Assembly (NCBI GenBank): GCA_041571855.1
Contig: JBFFTH010000036.1
Location: forward strand, 1-15,548
DNA length: 15,548 bases
Origin: JACKOF01 sp041571855
Lineage (GTDB): Bacteria > Pseudomonadota > Gammaproteobacteria > Pseudomonadales > Porticoccaceae
Direction: 5' to 3'
Translations under genes and position numbers: made by a program
Shown: one piece after another, positions 6,680 through 14,188 of the stretch
Position numbering within the stretch: the first letter of the stretch is position 1
Layout: each line of letters opens with the position of its first letter
The notes under the pieces: model-generated
Databases searched by the model: none
The model's input: only the letters and a program-made list of their open reading frames with translations
Told to the model about the DNA's origin: nothing

Positions 6680-7768
6680 TTACAAAACTGCCCTCGGGTA
6701 AGAGCCAAGCAGCTTCAGCTCGGCCGTTTTGCCGCGCAGTTCATCCAGCACCGCCGCCACATTATCGTCGGAGTAATGCCCCTTGAAATCAATAAAGAAG
6801 ACATAGGACCACTTACCCATTCTGGATGGACGTGTCTCTACCCGCGTCAGGTCGATATCGCAACGATGGAAAGGCTCCAGCAGATTGTGCAGTGCGCCGG
6901 GTTCATTGCGCACTGAAACCACGATAGATGTTTTATCATGACCGCTGGGCGGCACCAGCTCACCGCCAATGACCAAAAAACGGGTTGAATTGTCCGGGTT
7001 ATCCTCAATTTTGACTGAAAGCTTTTCAAGACCGTACATTTCAGCCGCCATATCCCCGGCTATTGCCGCGGAGTTCCACTCGCCCTTCACGCGCCTGGCC
7101 GCCTCGGCGTTGCTGTTGACTGCAACGCGCTCCACATTCGGATAGTGGGCATCAAGCCACTTGCGGCACTGAGCCAAAGACTGGGAATGGGAGTAAACCC
7201 GGGTGATATGCTCCTTTCTTGTATTCGGGCCAATCAGCAGGTGGTGGTGGATACGCAGCTCCACCTCACCGCAGATTTTAAGCGAGGAATCCAGAAAATT
7301 ATCCAGAGTATGGTTGACCACGCCCTCGGTTGAGTTCTCTACCGGCACCACACCGTAATTCGCCGCCCCGGCAGCCACTTCGCGGAAGACTTCATCAATC
7401 GCACTCATCGGCGTGGTCAACGCCGAGTGGCCAAAATGCTTCAGCGCCGCCTCCTGGGTAAAGGTTCCCTCGGGCCCCAGAAACGCCACCTGGACAGGCT
7501 GTTCCAGCGCCAGGCAGGCAGACATGATCTCCCTAAAAAGGCGTGCCATTTCTTCATTATCCAGTGGACCCTGGTTATGCTCCATTATCCGGCGCAGAAC
7601 CTGGGCTTCCCTCTCCGGTCGGTAGAAGACGGCGTCTCCGCCCTGGCCGGCCTTGACCTCCGCCACTGCATTGGCGCAACTGGCTCGCTCGCTGATCAAT
7701 GCGAGGATTTGCAGGTCGATGCTGTCGATCTGCTCGCGCAGCTGCTCAAGTGTTTTCCCATCTGCCAT
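6680..7768 (-). CDS. pheA: Bifunctional chorismate mutase / prephenate dehydratase (P-protein)
   Basis: A 362-residue P-protein making phenylpyruvate from chorismate. Residues 1-90 form an AroQ-type all-helical chorismate mutase with R11, R28, K39 and E52 in the expected places. Residues about 92-270 are the dehydratase, beginning VAFLGPEGTFTQEAA and ending with the NSTRF motif holding the catalytic threonine. Residues about 280-360 are an ACT domain with GALHNLL and ETRPSR, the phenylalanine-binding signature (usually ESRP), so feedback inhibition by phenylalanine is likely. Length matches Pseudomonas PheA. The ATG at 7766-7768 follows AGGCGGA and lies 18 nt after the gyrA stop; hisC follows. 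In Pseudomonas serC lies between gyrA and pheA; it is absent here. Confidence 0.96.
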   Translation of the reverse strand: MADGKTLEQLREQIDSIDLQILALISERASCANAVAEVKAGQGGDAVFYRPEREAQVLRRIMEHNQGPLDNEEMARLFREIMSACLALEQPVQVAFLGPEGTFTQEAALKHFGHSALTTPMSAIDEVFREVAAGAANYGVVPVENSTEGVVNHTLDNFLDSSLKICGEVELRIHHHLLIGPNTRKEHITRVYSHSQSLAQCRKWLDAHYPNVERVAVNSNAEAARRVKGEWNSAAIAGDMAAEMYGLEKLSVKIEDNPDNSTRFLVIGGELVPPSGHDKTSIVVSVRNEPGALHNLLEPFHRCDIDLTRVETRPSRMGKWSYVFFIDFKGHYSDDNVAAVLDELRGKTAELKLLGSYPRAVL

Positions 7769-7786
7769 TATTCTAAAATCCGCCTG

Positions 7787-10354
7787 TCATTCAGCACCAG
7801 GTAATTGCTCCTGATTAGCGTCTTCATCCGGCTCGCCAATACGGGCGAGACCGACCAGGGTTTCACCAGTTTTAAGCCGTATTATCCGGACGCCCTGGGT
7901 ATTCCTGCCAAGCATCGAGATCTCATCACTGTGTGTTCTCACCATTGTGCCCTGGTCTGAAATCAGCATTACCTGGTCACCGGCGAACAGCTGTGCGGCT
8001 CCCACCAGCGAGCCATTGCGAGTACTGGTCTGCATGGCAATCATGCCCTTTCCACCCCGGCCCTTGGTCGGATATTCGCTCAAGGCGGTGCGCTTGCCGT
8101 AACCGTTTTCACTAACTGTGAGGGCATAGCCATTGTCCTGCGGCACGATCATCGAGATCACCTTGTGACCTTGCGGCAAGCGCATACCCCGTACACCCCT
8201 GGATACCCGCCCCATTGCGCGCACATCGGCCTCGGCAAAGCGCACAGCCTTGCCCTCGCTGCTGAACAACATAATGTCACAGCGTCCATCCGTAATTGCC
8301 GTACCAACCAGCTTGTCGCCTTCCTCCAGTTCCACCGCGCGCAGGCCGACGCTTCTCGGCCTTGAATACTGATCGAGAGAGGTCTTCTTGACGGTGCCAT
8401 TGGCTGTCGCCATGACAATAAATTTATCGGAGCTGTATTCATCGACCGGCAGGATGGAGCTGACCTTCTCGCCCTCTTCCAGCGGCAACAGGTTGATCAT
8501 CGGTCTGCCGCGGGCGTTTCGACCGGCGACCGGGATCTGGTAAACCTTGAGCCAGTAGACCTTGCCGAGGTTGGTAAAACACAGAATCGTCGTATGGGTA
8601 CTGGCAATCAGCAGGTGCTCGACAAAATCCTCGTCCTTGACAGCCGTCGCCGACTTGCCCATGCCACCGCGCCGCTGGGCCTGATAATCGGATAAAGGCT
8701 GGGTTTTTGCATAGCCGCCGTGGGAAATCGTAACCACCCGGTCCTCTTCCGTGATCAGATCTTCCACCGTCAGGTCGTGCTGGGATTCCACAATCTCCGT
8801 GCGGCGATCATCACCGAACTCCTCGGACACCTCTTTCAGTTCTTCACGAATCACCGCCATCAGTCGATCGGTGCTGCCGAGTATTTCAAGATATTCGGCA
8901 ATTTCCTTCACCTTGTCCTGATATTCCGCCATCAGTTTGTCATGTTCCATGCCGGTCAGGCGGTGCAGGCGCAACTCGAGTATTGCCTGCGCCTGGGCCG
9001 GTGAAAGGTGGTATTTGCCACCACGGATGCCGTACTGCTCGTCCAGGTCATCCGGGCGGCAGGCATCACTGCCGGCACGCTCCAGATAACCGGAGATATC
9101 TCCGGGCATCCACGCCTCCGCGACCAGGCGCTCCTTTGCCTCGGACGGTGTCGGGGAAGACTTGATCATTTCAATGACGCGATCGATGTTGGCAATAGCT
9201 ACTGCCAGCCCTTCAAGAATATGACCGCGCTCTCGAGCCTTGCGCAGCAGGTAGACAGTGCGGCGTGTAACGACCTCGCGGCGGTGACGAATAAACGCCT
9301 CCAGCATCTGCTTCAGGTTCAGGGTACGCGGCTGGCCATCGATCAACGCCACCACGTTGATGCCAAACACGCTTTGCAACTGGGTTTGGGCATAGAGGTT
9401 GTTCAGCACCACCTCGCCCACTTCACCGCGCTTTAACTCGATCACGACGCGCAAACCATCCTTGTCCGACTCGTCGCGCAGTTCGGAGATGCCCTCGATT
9501 TTCTTCTCTTTTACCAGTTCTGCGATGCGCTCAATCAACCGCGCCTTGTTCAGCTGATAGGGGAGCTCAGTAATGATGATGGTCTCGCGGTCACCCTTGG
9601 CATTGGTTTCGATATCCGCTCTGGCGCGCACATATATCCGCCCCCGCCCCGTTCTGTAGGCCTGGACAATACCAGCCTTGCCATTGATGATCGCAGCGGT
9701 GGGAAAATCAGGTCCCGGCACATACTCCATCAATTCATCAATCGTGATGTCCCTGTTATCGATCAGCGCCAGACATGCATTCACAACCTCCCGCAGGTTG
9801 TGGGGCGGAATATTGGTGGCCATACCAACCGCGATGCCGGATGAACCATTGACCAGCAGGTTGGGTATGCGGGTCGGCAATACTTCAGGAATCTGCTCGG
9901 TGCCATCGTAGTTGGGCACGTAGTCAACGGTTTCCTTATCCAGATCAGCCAACAGCGAGTGAGCAATTTTCTGCATGCGGATTTCGGTATAGCGCATAGC
10001 CGCCGCGGAATCGCCATCAACCGAGCCGAAGTTACCCTGGCCATCAACCAGCATGTAGCGCAGTGAAAAGGGTTGCGCCATTCGGACAATGGTGTCATAG
10101 ACCGCGGAATCGCCGTGTGGGTGATACTTACCGATCACATCCCCGACAATTCGCGCCGATTTTTTATAGGGCTTGTTCCAGTCATTGTTGAGCACGCTCA
10201 TTGCGAACAGCACCCGGCGATGCACAGGTTTGAGGCCATCCCGGACATCGGGCAGAGCTCTTCCAACAATTACGCTCATCGCGTAATCAAGGTAAGACTG
10301 CCTCAATTCATCTTCGATATTGACGGGCAGAATTTCTTTGGCGATTTCACCCAT
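7787..10354 (-). CDS. gyrA: DNA gyrase subunit A
   Basis: An 855-residue GyrA (E. coli 875), the cutting and rejoining subunit of gyrase, which introduces negative supercoils with GyrB. The catalytic tyrosine is Y122 in AAAMRYTEIR. The quinolone-determining region keeps the sensitive-type residues S83 and D87 in HPHGDSAVYDT. The C-terminal pinwheel begins near 520. Its GyrA-box at residues 560-566 (8657-8677) reads QRRGGMG, with Met where Lys or Arg is usual. The protein ends with a short acidic tail, GEPDEDANQEQLPGAE. The ATG at 10352-10354 gives the family N-terminus, but the best Shine-Dalgarno, AAGGA, is about 13 nt away, longer than usual. It heads the minus-strand series, with pheA 18 nt downstream, and diverges from mtaD. 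Confidence 0.98.
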   Translation of the reverse strand: MGEIAKEILPVNIEDELRQSYLDYAMSVIVGRALPDVRDGLKPVHRRVLFAMSVLNNDWNKPYKKSARIVGDVIGKYHPHGDSAVYDTIVRMAQPFSLRYMLVDGQGNFGSVDGDSAAAMRYTEIRMQKIAHSLLADLDKETVDYVPNYDGTEQIPEVLPTRIPNLLVNGSSGIAVGMATNIPPHNLREVVNACLALIDNRDITIDELMEYVPGPDFPTAAIINGKAGIVQAYRTGRGRIYVRARADIETNAKGDRETIIITELPYQLNKARLIERIAELVKEKKIEGISELRDESDKDGLRVVIELKRGEVGEVVLNNLYAQTQLQSVFGINVVALIDGQPRTLNLKQMLEAFIRHRREVVTRRTVYLLRKARERGHILEGLAVAIANIDRVIEMIKSSPTPSEAKERLVAEAWMPGDISGYLERAGSDACRPDDLDEQYGIRGGKYHLSPAQAQAILELRLHRLTGMEHDKLMAEYQDKVKEIAEYLEILGSTDRLMAVIREELKEVSEEFGDDRRTEIVESQHDLTVEDLITEEDRVVTISHGGYAKTQPLSDYQAQRRGGMGKSATAVKDEDFVEHLLIASTHTTILCFTNLGKVYWLKVYQIPVAGRNARGRPMINLLPLEEGEKVSSILPVDEYSSDKFIVMATANGTVKKTSLDQYSRPRSVGLRAVELEEGDKLVGTAITDGRCDIMLFSSEGKAVRFAEADVRAMGRVSRGVRGMRLPQGHKVISMIVPQDNGYALTVSENGYGKRTALSEYPTKGRGGKGMIAMQTSTRNGSLVGAAQLFAGDQVMLISDQGTMVRTHSDEISMLGRNTQGVRIIRLKTGETLVGLARIGEPDEDANQEQLPGAE

Positions 10355-10668
10355 GATTACAGTAGTTTCCTTTTAAATCGTACTCTCGCCGGGCTATGCA
10401 GCCACCCCCGGCAACAGCGGTCAAAAATGTAGAAGCGGGTCTTATTATGATTGCTTTCCACTGCAGGTATCCGGGGGAGGTACAGGGCAGCACAGCACCC
10501 CGGAAAAGCGCGAAAGTGTAACATAACTCTGGATTGAATCGGCAGCATTTTGAGCGCAAAGGCCGACCGGCTCCGACCCTGGCCCAATACCATAAATTGC
10601 CCAAACTGGTGCAAAATACCATGGACCCTCGGGTATACTGCTTCATTTTCTACGGGGCATACCCAGAC
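10355..10668. promoter_or_regulatory. Divergent gyrA-mtaD control region
   Basis: This 314-bp gap must carry promoters in both directions. For mtaD, TATACT at 10634-10639 is a good -10, about 30 nt before the chosen GTG, with no clear -35. For gyrA, CATAAT on the minus strand at 10444-10449 is a possible -10 with a poor -35. TTGACC at 10419-10424 resembles a -35 but lacks a convincing partner. Two GC-rich hairpins are visible: GCCGGG/CCCGGC (10388-10393 and 10407-10412), inside the probable gyrA leader, and TCCGGGG/CCCCGGA (10470-10476 and 10498-10504). Open frames crossing the region on the minus strand are antisense shadows of mtaD. Confidence 0.45.
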
Positions 10669-11985
10669 GTGCTGAAAGTAATTGATCTCCTGCTGACACC
10701 CCGGTGGATGGTACCGATTGTCCCTGCCAATACCGTGCTGGAAAACTGCTCGGTGGCTATCGATGATGGGCACATTGTCGGCATACTGCCCACTGAAGAA
10801 GCCCTGCGCCACTACCTGCCCGAGCAACACCTGCAGCTCGATCAGCAAGTGCTGCTGCCGGGCCTGATCAATGCACACACCCATGCCGCCATGTCGCTGT
10901 TGCGGGGTTTTGCCGACGATCAGCCGCTGCAGTGCTGGCTGCAGGATCACATCTGGCCCGCTGAAACCCGCTGGGTGGGCGAGGAATTTGTCCGCGACGG
11001 CACTGAACTGGCCATGGCGGAAATGATCAGATCCGGCACCACCTGCTTTGCCGACATGTACTTTTTTCCCGATCATTGTGCCGAAGCCGTCAGCCGGGCA
11101 GGTATGCGATGCCAGCTCGCCTTCCCATTGATAGACTTCGCCACCGCCTGGGCGAGGGATGCGGAAGAATACCTGCACAAAGGACTCTCCCTGCGGGACA
11201 ATTTCAAGGACCACCCGCGCATTTCCATTGCCTTCGGCCCCCATGCACCCTATACCGTATCAGACGAGTCGCTCGCCAAGATTGCGATGCTGGCTGAAGA
11301 GCTCGACAACTGTGTACAGATCCATCTTCATGAAACCGCTGCAGAGGTCGACAAGGCGATTGCCGAAACCGGCAAACGACCCCTGCAGCGGCTTGCCGAA
11401 CTGGGGCTGCTGTCGCCACTGACCCAATGCGTTCATATGACGCAGGTCGATGATGAAGATCTGGCACTGCTTGCCACCAGTAATGCCCATGTTATCCACT
11501 GCCCGGCTTCAAACCTGAAACTGGCCAGCGGCTTCAGCCCGATCAAGCAATTGCTCGACAGCGGCATCAATGTCGCCCTGGGCACTGATGGCGCAGCCAG
11601 CAACAACAGCCTCAACATGTTCTCTGAACTGCGCCTCGCCGCCCTGCTTGCCAAAGCAGTCGCCGGTGATGCCTGCGCTATTCCTGCGCACCAGGCTCTG
11701 GAGATGGCCACCATTAACGGCGCCAAGGCACTGGGGCTGGATCAGAGGATCGGCAGCATAGAAAAGGGAAAGTACGCCGACCTGATCGCCGTTGACCTGG
11801 GCGCAATCGAGTTTCAACCGCTGTATAATCCGCTATCCCAGCTGGTTTACACGGAGCCGGGACAAAAGGTTACCCATGCCTGGGTGCAGGGCAGAGCACT
11901 GCTTCTTGAGGGAGAATTGCAGACGCTCCACCCGCACGAACTCTCCGCCAGGGCCCGGCACTGGCAAGACAAAATCAGTGGTTAA
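10669..11985 (+). CDS. mtaD: 5-methylthioadenosine / S-adenosylhomocysteine deaminase (TRZ/ATZ amidohydrolase)
   Basis: A 438-residue metal-dependent amidohydrolase close to Pseudomonas PA3170, which deaminates methylthioadenosine to methylthioinosine; related enzymes act on S-adenosylhomocysteine and adenosine. The TIM-barrel metal site is complete: HTH at residues 70-72 in LINAHTHAAMSLLRG, H192, H219 and H221 in IHLHETAAEV, H256, and D307 in LGTDGAASNNS. The start is GTG at 10669. It gives the expected family N-terminus (LKVIDLLLTPRWMVP) and lies after the TATACT -10 element, which the upstream ATG at 10621 would place inside the gene; ACGGGG lies about 11 nt before it. The open frame reaches back to 10534 but that part lacks family sequence. 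Exact substrate is not decided by sequence. ubiG follows after 19 nt. Confidence 0.9.
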   Translation: MLKVIDLLLTPRWMVPIVPANTVLENCSVAIDDGHIVGILPTEEALRHYLPEQHLQLDQQVLLPGLINAHTHAAMSLLRGFADDQPLQCWLQDHIWPAETRWVGEEFVRDGTELAMAEMIRSGTTCFADMYFFPDHCAEAVSRAGMRCQLAFPLIDFATAWARDAEEYLHKGLSLRDNFKDHPRISIAFGPHAPYTVSDESLAKIAMLAEELDNCVQIHLHETAAEVDKAIAETGKRPLQRLAELGLLSPLTQCVHMTQVDDEDLALLATSNAHVIHCPASNLKLASGFSPIKQLLDSGINVALGTDGAASNNSLNMFSELRLAALLAKAVAGDACAIPAHQALEMATINGAKALGLDQRIGSIEKGKYADLIAVDLGAIEFQPLYNPLSQLVYTEPGQKVTHAWVQGRALLLEGELQTLHPHELSARARHWQDKISG

Positions 11986-12004
11986 AGAGATTGAGAAACC
12001 ATCC

Positions 12005-12721
12005 ATGACTGACAGCAATCACAGCAACGTTGACCGCAGCGAAATCGCCAAGTTTGAAGCTCTCGCCAGCCGCTGGTGGGATCCCGAGAGTGAATTCAAG
12101 CCCCTCCACGATATCAACCCCCTGCGCGCGAACTGGATTGACAAGCTCTCGCCCGTGGCCGGCAAAAAAGTTCTGGATGTCGGTTGTGGCGGCGGCATCC
12201 TTACCGAGGCTTTTGCCCACCGCGGCGCAGACACCACGGGCATCGACATGGGAGAGGCACCGCTGAGCGTCGCCAGGCTGCACAGCCTGGAAACGGGCAT
12301 TGAGATCGACTACAGAAAGACAACCGCCGAGGCAATGGCAACCACCCATGCCGGTGAGTTCGATATTGTGACGTGCCTTGAAATGCTCGAGCATGTCCCG
12401 GATCCCTCCTCGGTCATCAATGCCTGTGCCAGGCTGGTCAAACCCGGCGGTCATGTCTATTTCTCTACCATCAACCGCAATCCAAAGTCTTACTTGTTCG
12501 CTATCATTGGAGCGGAATATGTTTTGCGCCTGCTACCGCGAGGCACCCACGAGTACGACAAATTTATCCGCCCGTCAGAGCTTGGTGCCTGGATCCGAAA
12601 CAGCGGCCTGGACCTGCAGGAGATGACCGGACTGGTCTACAACCCCCTGACCCGACAGTACCGGCTCAACGAGCGAGATGTGGACGTGAACTACATGGTC
12701 CATACCCAGAAAACTCCATGA
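12005..12721 (+). CDS. ubiG: Ubiquinone biosynthesis O-methyltransferase
   Basis: A 238-residue class I SAM-dependent methyltransferase (E. coli UbiG 240) that performs both O-methylations of the ubiquinone ring, at the inner membrane. The SAM loop VLDVGCGGGILTEAFA begins at residue 56, with the acidic ribose-binding D81 in TGIDMGEAPL, then CLEMLEHVPDP and the UbiG-typical FFSTINRNPKSYL-like segment (here YFSTINRNPKSYLFAI). The N-terminal DRSEIAKFEALASRWWDPE is a strong family marker. The ATG at 12005 is chosen because it gives this N-terminus; the open frame extends back inside mtaD to 11792 without family sequence. It lies 19 nt after mtaD and overlaps mupP by ATGA. Confidence 0.97.
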   Translation: MTDSNHSNVDRSEIAKFEALASRWWDPESEFKPLHDINPLRANWIDKLSPVAGKKVLDVGCGGGILTEAFAHRGADTTGIDMGEAPLSVARLHSLETGIEIDYRKTTAEAMATTHAGEFDIVTCLEMLEHVPDPSSVINACARLVKPGGHVYFSTINRNPKSYLFAIIGAEYVLRLLPRGTHEYDKFIRPSELGAWIRNSGLDLQEMTGLVYNPLTRQYRLNERDVDVNYMVHTQKTP

Positions 12722-13383
12722 TAAAACCGCGATACGAAGCCGTACTGTTTGATCTCGACGGCACCCTGCTGGATACCGCGCCCGATTTCATTACCGCTAT
12801 CGATCGACTGCTGGAAAGCAAGGGCCTGCCGCCCACTGACCCGGCGACAACCCGCAACATGGTCACTCACGGCTCGGCGGGGATCGTTGCCAGCGCCTTT
12901 CAGATAGACCCGACAGACCCCGGGTTTGAAGCCCTACGGCAGGAATTTCTAAGCCTCTATCTGGAAAACCTGGCTGATCGTACCCGACCTTTTCCCGGTA
13001 TCAGTGAATTACTGGCTGACCTGGGTGTGAGCAAAATCCCATGGGCTATCGTTACCAACAAGCCCTGGATCTACACCCGCGCCATACTGCAACAGCTGCC
13101 GCTGGCATCAACCCCGTCCGCTGTCGTCTGCCCCGACCATGTCGCCCGCAACAAGCCGGATCCCGAATCTGTGTACCTGGCCTGCAAAACGATCCAGGTA
13201 GCGCCCGAACGCTGTATTTGCATTGGCGACCACCGGCGCGACGTGGAGTCAGGCCTCAATGCTGGCACCTCAACCATAGCCGCAGGATACGGCTACCTCG
13301 ATCCGGACGACGACCCTGCCGACTGGGGTGCCGACTATGTGGTTGATGATTCCGAGCAGATTTACCGTCTCATTTTCGACTAG
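12718..13383 (+). CDS. mupP: HAD-family phosphatase, probable N-acetylmuramic acid 6-phosphate phosphatase
   Basis: A 221-residue HAD hydrolase with all four motifs: nucleophile D12 and D14 in FDLDGTLLDT, T113 in IVTNKP, K146 in KPDPE, and D171/D175 in IGDHRRDVESG. A helical C1 cap lies at about 20-95. By sequence alone it could be called a phosphoglycolate phosphatase (Gph). However, the order ubiG, phosphatase, yciK is the one around Pseudomonas MupP (PA3172), which removes phosphate from MurNAc-6-phosphate in the anhydro-MurNAc recycling route bypassing de novo UDP-MurNAc synthesis. That context favours MupP. The start overlaps the ubiG stop (ATGA), suggesting coupling. Substrate is inferred and not shown. 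Confidence 0.85.
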   Translation: MIKPRYEAVLFDLDGTLLDTAPDFITAIDRLLESKGLPPTDPATTRNMVTHGSAGIVASAFQIDPTDPGFEALRQEFLSLYLENLADRTRPFPGISELLADLGVSKIPWAIVTNKPWIYTRAILQQLPLASTPSAVVCPDHVARNKPDPESVYLACKTIQVAPERCICIGDHRRDVESGLNAGTSTIAAGYGYLDPDDDPADWGADYVVDDSEQIYRLIFD

Positions 13384-13420
13384 CACCACTCTTTCCGGCA
13401 ACACAGACAAGGCAGAGACT

Positions 13421-14167
13421 ATGGATCACAAAACCTACAGGGCACCCGATCAGTTGCTGGCAGGCAGAGTTATCGCCGTCACCGGTGCGGGTGACGGCAT
13501 CGGCCGCACCGCTGCGCTGACCTTTGCCGGCCATGGTGCCACCGTGATCCTGGTTGGCAGGACGATCTCCAAGCTGGAGCAGGTCTATGATGAAATTGAG
13601 GCAAGCGGCGGCGCCCAACCAGCCATCTATCCCATCTGCCTCGATGGCGCCGCGGAAAAAGACTACCAGGACATGCAGCTAAACCTTGAGCGGGAGTTCG
13701 GTCAACTGGATGGATTGCTGCACAATGCAGGCGAACTGGGCCCGCGCACCCCTCTGGCCAGCTACAAGCTGACCGACTGGCAAAGGGTGATGCAAGTGAA
13801 TGTCACCGCGGAGTTCATGATGACCAAGGCATTGCTGCCACTACTGGAAAAATCGAGCCATGCTTCGATTGTTTTCACCTCATCTGGAGTCGGCAGGGTC
13901 GGCAGGGCATTCTGGGGAGCCTATGCAATATCCAAGTTTGCCGTTGAGGGGATGTCACAGGTTCTGGCGGCCGAACTGGAAGGGATCAGCAATATTCGCG
14001 TCAACTGCATCAATCCCGGGGCGACTCGCACCCAAATGCGTGCAGCCGCATACCCTGCCGAAGACCCAAACACACTGAAAACACCGACCGATATCATGCC
14101 GACCTATCTCTACCTGCTTGGCGATGACAGCATCGGCGTCACCGGCCAGTCACTGGATGCCCAGTAG
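13421..14167 (+). CDS. yciK: YciK-family short-chain dehydrogenase/reductase
   Basis: A 248-residue classical SDR (E. coli YciK 252). It has the nucleotide loop TGAGDGIG at 21-28, VGRT at the beta2 end (47-48 Arg-Thr, consistent with NADP(H)), HNAG at 101-104, the catalytic serine region FTSSGVGRVGR (152-162) and YAISK at 168-172. The segment after the NAG motif, ELGPRTPLASY, is the YciK-type stretch. The physiological substrate of this family is not established to my knowledge. The ATG at 13421 is chosen for the family N-terminus (MDHKTYRAPDQLLAGRVIAVTG split over the start); the open frame extends back to 13328 inside mupP. It follows mupP by 37 nt, with a weak AAGGCAGAG as ribosome site, and converges on rluB across 21 nt. 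Confidence 0.92.
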   Translation: MDHKTYRAPDQLLAGRVIAVTGAGDGIGRTAALTFAGHGATVILVGRTISKLEQVYDEIEASGGAQPAIYPICLDGAAEKDYQDMQLNLEREFGQLDGLLHNAGELGPRTPLASYKLTDWQRVMQVNVTAEFMMTKALLPLLEKSSHASIVFTSSGVGRVGRAFWGAYAISKFAVEGMSQVLAAELEGISNIRVNCINPGATRTQMRAAAYPAEDPNTLKTPTDIMPTYLYLLGDDSIGVTGQSLDAQ

Positions 14168-14188
14168 GATAAAAGCAAGACAGAAAAA
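14168..14188. other. 21-nt spacer between convergent yciK and rluB, no terminator visible
   Basis: The stop codons of yciK (plus) and rluB (minus) face each other across 21 A-rich bases with no inverted repeat. Any terminator must lie inside the opposing coding sequence or be factor-dependent, so overlapping 3' ends of the two mRNAs are likely. Confidence 0.6.

Noticed and set aside
10100..10120. Quinolone-resistance change in gyrA
   Set aside because: S83 and D87 are both present as in sensitive enzymes.
10534..10668. 45-residue N-terminal extension of MtaD
   Set aside because: The family N-terminus begins at the GTG at 10669, and a good -10 element lies inside the extension.
10357..11244. 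295-codon minus-strand open frame over mtaD and the gyrA upstream region
   Set aside because: It is antisense to a complete amidohydrolase with an intact metal site, and the translation has no family features.
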